A stretch of DNA of 64,000 bases, taken from the NCBI RefSeq assembly GCF_021654575.1, contig NZ_AP024488.1, positions 3,309,501-3,373,500 of the forward strand, given 5' to 3'. The notes under the pieces were generated by a model. The model made no database searches. It was not told the origin of the DNA and saw only the letters and a program-made list of their open reading frames with translations. Positions 61,295 to 64,000 of this stretch are shown here, piece by piece. The stretch's first letter is position 1. Every line of letters begins with the position of its first letter. A program made the position numbers and the translations under genes. This DNA is from Desulfoluna limicola. Its GTDB lineage: Bacteria > Desulfobacterota > Desulfobacteria > Desulfobacterales > Desulfolunaceae.

Positions 61295-62155
61295 TCAATT
61301 GTTCGGCACGTCCGTGTCCCCCATGGCCTGGGTGATGCGGTCCAGCACCATGGCCATGAGCACGATGGCAACCCCGCCGATGGCGGCAAGGCCGATGTCC
61401 AGGGTATTCAGCCCCTGAAACACGGGGAGACCCAGCCCGCCGGCCCCGATAAGGGCAGCGATCACGACCATGGACAGGCTCATCATGATGGTCTGATTCA
61501 GACCGGCGAGAATGGTGGTACGAGCCAAGGGGAGCTGAACACGCCTCAGGACCTGCCAGGGCGTTGCACCAAAAGCCACGGCTGCTTCCACCAACTCAGG
61601 TTGGACCTGGCGAATCCCAAGGCTTGTCAGCCGGATAATGGGGGGCATGGCAAACACGATGGTGGCAAGCACCCCGGCCACGGTGCCAATGCTGAAGAGC
61701 ATCACCACGGGAACCAGATAGACAAAGGCCGGCGTGGTCTGCATGGCATCGAGAAAGGGCCTCAGAAACCGTTCAAATCGATCGCTTCGCCCGGAGACAA
61801 TCCCCAGGGGAATCCCCACCAAGCCACAAAAAACCACCGAACAGAGCACCATGGCCAGGGTGGTCATGGTGTCTTCCCAAAGCCCGAGCAGGCCGATCAA
61901 CAAAAGGGTCGCCCCGGAAAAGAGGGAGAGCCGCCAGCTTGACACCCGCCAAGCCAGCACACAGAACAGGAGAATCACCACCAGTGGATGCAGCCAGTTC
62001 AACAGGCCGTCGAAGCTTGTCAAGGTTGCATCCACAGGCCATTTAAGCATTTGAAACTGATCGCGGTAATTGAGGACCAGCCAGTCCACAAAGGCCTGAA
62101 TCCAATCGTCCAAAGGAATGAGTCGGTCTTCGAATTGAAAAAAATCAAGGGACAT
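61295..62155 (-). CDS. proW: Glycine betaine/proline betaine ABC importer, permease
   Basis: 286 residues, about six to seven helices, with family blocks TTLAMVLCSVVFCGLVGIPLG, MQTTPAFVYLVPVVMLFSIGTV, MPPIIRLTSLGIRQV and the ATPase-coupling EAAVAFGATPWQVLRRVQLPLA. Begins 4 bp after proV. Confidence 0.94.
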   Translation of the reverse strand: MSLDFFQFEDRLIPLDDWIQAFVDWLVLNYRDQFQMLKWPVDATLTSFDGLLNWLHPLVVILLFCVLAWRVSSWRLSLFSGATLLLIGLLGLWEDTMTTLAMVLCSVVFCGLVGIPLGIVSGRSDRFERFLRPFLDAMQTTPAFVYLVPVVMLFSIGTVAGVLATIVFAMPPIIRLTSLGIRQVQPELVEAAVAFGATPWQVLRRVQLPLARTTILAGLNQTIMMSLSMVVIAALIGAGGLGLPVFQGLNTLDIGLAAIGGVAIVLMAMVLDRITQAMGDTDVPNN

Positions 62156-62159
62156 GTGG

Positions 62160-63404
62160 CTACCTCCCGTCGGTTGTATCAGAGGGTGAAATATCAGGGC
62201 GCTGGAGCGACTTCAGAAACATGTTGCGGGAGACAACCCCCAGGTAACGATCCTCGTCGTCGGTCACCGGTACCGGCCAGGGATTGGCCGTGATCATCGG
62301 CAGGATTTCCTGCATGGATTCATTGACGTTGACGGATTCAGCCCCTTCAAGAAAGGCGTCGGTGATATCCCGCTCACCCTTGGGAAGGTCTATCACCTCC
62401 TTCAAGGAGTCCGTGGAGACAACGCCCACAAACCGCTTCCGGGCATCCAGCACATACCCGTAATCCCGGTCCTGATTGGAAAGCCGGGACATGGCAGCAC
62501 GCGGGCCGTGGCCAGGATGACGGATCAGGGTGACCTGAGTGTTTCGCACAATATCGCCCGCCGTAAGGATCTGGGTGGGATCCACACCACGAAAAAAGGC
62601 CCTTACGTACTCATTTTCCGGATTCTGGAGAATCTCTTCGGGGGTGCCGACCTGAATCACACGCCCCCCTTCCATGATGGCGATCCGGTCGCCGATGCGC
62701 ATCGCCTCGTCAAGGTCATGGGAAATAAAGACAACGGTGCGCTTGTGCTCTTCCTGAAGCCGCAGAAGTTCGTCCTGCATCTCTGTACGGATCAACGGAT
62801 CAAGGGCAGAGAAGGCCTCGTCCATCAAGAGCACATCCGGATTTACAGCCAGACTGCGGGCAAGCCCCACACGCTGCTGCATCCCCCCGGAAAGGTCCGC
62901 CGGGAAGCTCTCTGCCCAGGCAGAAAGCCCCACCTGCTCCAACGCCTCCATGGACCGGCTGAGCCGATCTTCCTTTGCAACCCCCTCAAACTCCAAGCCC
63001 AAGGCCACGTTCTCCACCACCGTCAGGTGGGGCATCAGGGCAAAGCTCTGAAACACCATGCTCATCTTATTGCGACGAAGCCGGCGTAACGCTTCATCAT
63101 CCATGGTGGTGACATCCTCGCCATCCAGAAGCACCTTACCTGACGTCGGGTCCATAAGCCGATTGAGCATACGCACGAGGGTGGACTTTCCGGAGCCAGA
63201 AAGGCCCATCACGACGAAAATCTCCCCTTCCTTCACGGAAAAGCTCGCCCCTTGAACCCCGACCGTCATGCCGGTTTTTTCAAAGATGGCATCTTTGTTT
63301 TCACCCTTAGCCAGAAGAGCCAGTGCCTTCTTTGGCTGACTTCCAAAAATTTTATACAAATCCTGAACCACTATTTTATCAAGCGGTTCCGCATGATCAC
63401 TCAT
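62160..63404 (-). CDS. proV: Glycine betaine/proline betaine ABC importer, ATPase with CBS pair
   Basis: 414 residues from ATG 63404 (AGGAGG 9 nt upstream). Walker A GLSGSGKSTLVRMLNRLM, signature LSGGMQQRVGLARSL, Walker B VLLMDEAFSALDPLIR, switch VVFISHDLDEA. Residues about 290-405 are two CBS domains (YGYVLDARKRFVGVVS, NPWPVPVTDDEDRYLGVVSR), which in OpuA-type importers sense ionic strength. First gene of the osmoprotectant operon. Confidence 0.95.
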   Translation of the reverse strand: MSDHAEPLDKIVVQDLYKIFGSQPKKALALLAKGENKDAIFEKTGMTVGVQGASFSVKEGEIFVVMGLSGSGKSTLVRMLNRLMDPTSGKVLLDGEDVTTMDDEALRRLRRNKMSMVFQSFALMPHLTVVENVALGLEFEGVAKEDRLSRSMEALEQVGLSAWAESFPADLSGGMQQRVGLARSLAVNPDVLLMDEAFSALDPLIRTEMQDELLRLQEEHKRTVVFISHDLDEAMRIGDRIAIMEGGRVIQVGTPEEILQNPENEYVRAFFRGVDPTQILTAGDIVRNTQVTLIRHPGHGPRAAMSRLSNQDRDYGYVLDARKRFVGVVSTDSLKEVIDLPKGERDITDAFLEGAESVNVNESMQEILPMITANPWPVPVTDDEDRYLGVVSRNMFLKSLQRPDISPSDTTDGR

Positions 63405-64000
63405 AAAAAAAATTCCTCCTTCGTCCGAACTGACTCCGTTGAAAAAGATGCACAGAGAGCGTGCCCGGCACTGAAGCCGATGCGGCACACATGTATCATG
63501 CACTTCCAGGAAGCCGGCGCCCTTGAGACACCATACAACGCAATCGCTGAAATCATCCACGGCATGCTCTGTTCGCTATGGCGTGCTCAATTATATGCGA
63601 GCCCGAATGATAAATTCAGCGGGCAAACTCAATCGACTCATCGAACAACCGACGGAAGCAAAGGGGAAGGGGCAGGGGCGAGATCGCACCTGCAGGAGAA
63701 CCAAACACTGGGGAGTGACACCTGAAGCCCCGAAAGTGCCAAGACACCTCGGACAGAGCCTTTCCTGATGATAAAAGCGGCAAACGATGAAATCGAAAAC
63801 TGTGCACCCACAAGGTGCTATCTAAATAAAGTTACCAAAAAATTACTTTCAGTTCAATGCTTTTCTCTAAGAAGGCACCAACATAAAGGCAAGAAATAAA
63901 GAGAATATTCAAAAAAACCAACCCCTTTATTACATCGTCTTCAAAACATAAACAAGGTTCCCAAAGCCCGCATCCAAGGGGCTTCGGAATAAATCCACCG
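63405..64000. other. Region upstream of proV to the window edge
   Basis: No gene supported; short frames lack start signals. A perfect TATAAT on the minus strand at 63590-63595 could be the -10 of proV about 185 bp upstream of the ATG, but its -35 is poor (GAATTT). The last 180 bp are AT-rich. Confidence 0.4.

Overview
The window reads as chromosomal DNA of a marine, anaerobic, GC-rich Gram-negative bacterium, most likely a sulfate-reducing or related Desulfobacterota of the Desulfoluna/Desulfobacteraceae kind. This is inferred from four things. There is a Desulfovibrio-type flavodoxin and a trimeric electron-bifurcating [FeFe]-hydrogenase of the Hnd type. There are two osmoadaptation systems, ectoine synthesis and a glycine betaine transporter. 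There are outer-membrane proteins (FadL, TolC). No ribosomal RNA, tRNA, CRISPR array, transposase or phage gene was recognised.

Layout. 1-4721 (minus): an exopolysaccharide-type operon with a GT2 membrane synthase, a cytoplasmic pseudo-receiver/TackOD1/degenerate-GGDEF protein, and a TolC-like lipoprotein with an N-terminal propeller-like part that runs off the left edge. 5220-8813 (minus): a lipoprotein 5'-nucleotidase and a FadL-like porin. 9398-14147 (minus): a two-component operon (small membrane protein, histidine kinase, sigma54 response regulator) and an unknown membrane protein. 14460-17150 (minus): a DUF169 protein and a TauE/SafE exporter with a periplasmic domain. 17573-22819 (plus): a giant exonuclease-RecQ-UvrD fusion helicase. 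23635-28559 (plus): hemC-ectA-ectB-ectC-ask behind a good sigma70-like promoter. 29278-31480 (plus): a secreted lipase and its divergent foldase, converging on lnt. 33858-34833 (minus): a Cys-rich protein and flavodoxin. 35335-40432 (minus): a five-gene peptide/nickel/metallophore-type ABC importer. 41284-43366: a truncated acyl-CoA-ligase-like gene and a Zn-ribbon protein. 44057-49360: hrpB, a small alpha/beta-barrel protein, a DUF2279 protein and a beta-carbonic anhydrase. 49796-58866 (minus): hndB-hndC-hndD-hndA followed by a six-gene accessory module (HsfB-like Fe-S protein, two DRTGG proteins, a PHP phosphoesterase and two GHKL ATPases). 59846-63404 (minus): proV-proW-proX.

The most striking non-genic feature is a set of dispersed palindromic repeats. 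Family A (three hairpins, about 100-170 bp) has some eighteen whole or partial copies. Its GCCTCCGGCGGC end almost always faces the nearest reading frame. One copy encodes the C-terminus of an ABC ATPase, one sits on the stop codon of the TauE gene, and one supplies the Shine-Dalgarno of a membrane protein. Family B (about 190 bp, three copies), family C (about 92 bp, two copies) and a 7-bp tandem array upstream of a response regulator add to this.

The candidates most likely to be under-described systems are the polysaccharide synthase/TackOD1/TolC operon and the regulatory or maturation module attached to the bifurcating hydrogenase. The exonuclease-RecQ-UvrD fusion and the hemC-headed ectoine operon come next.
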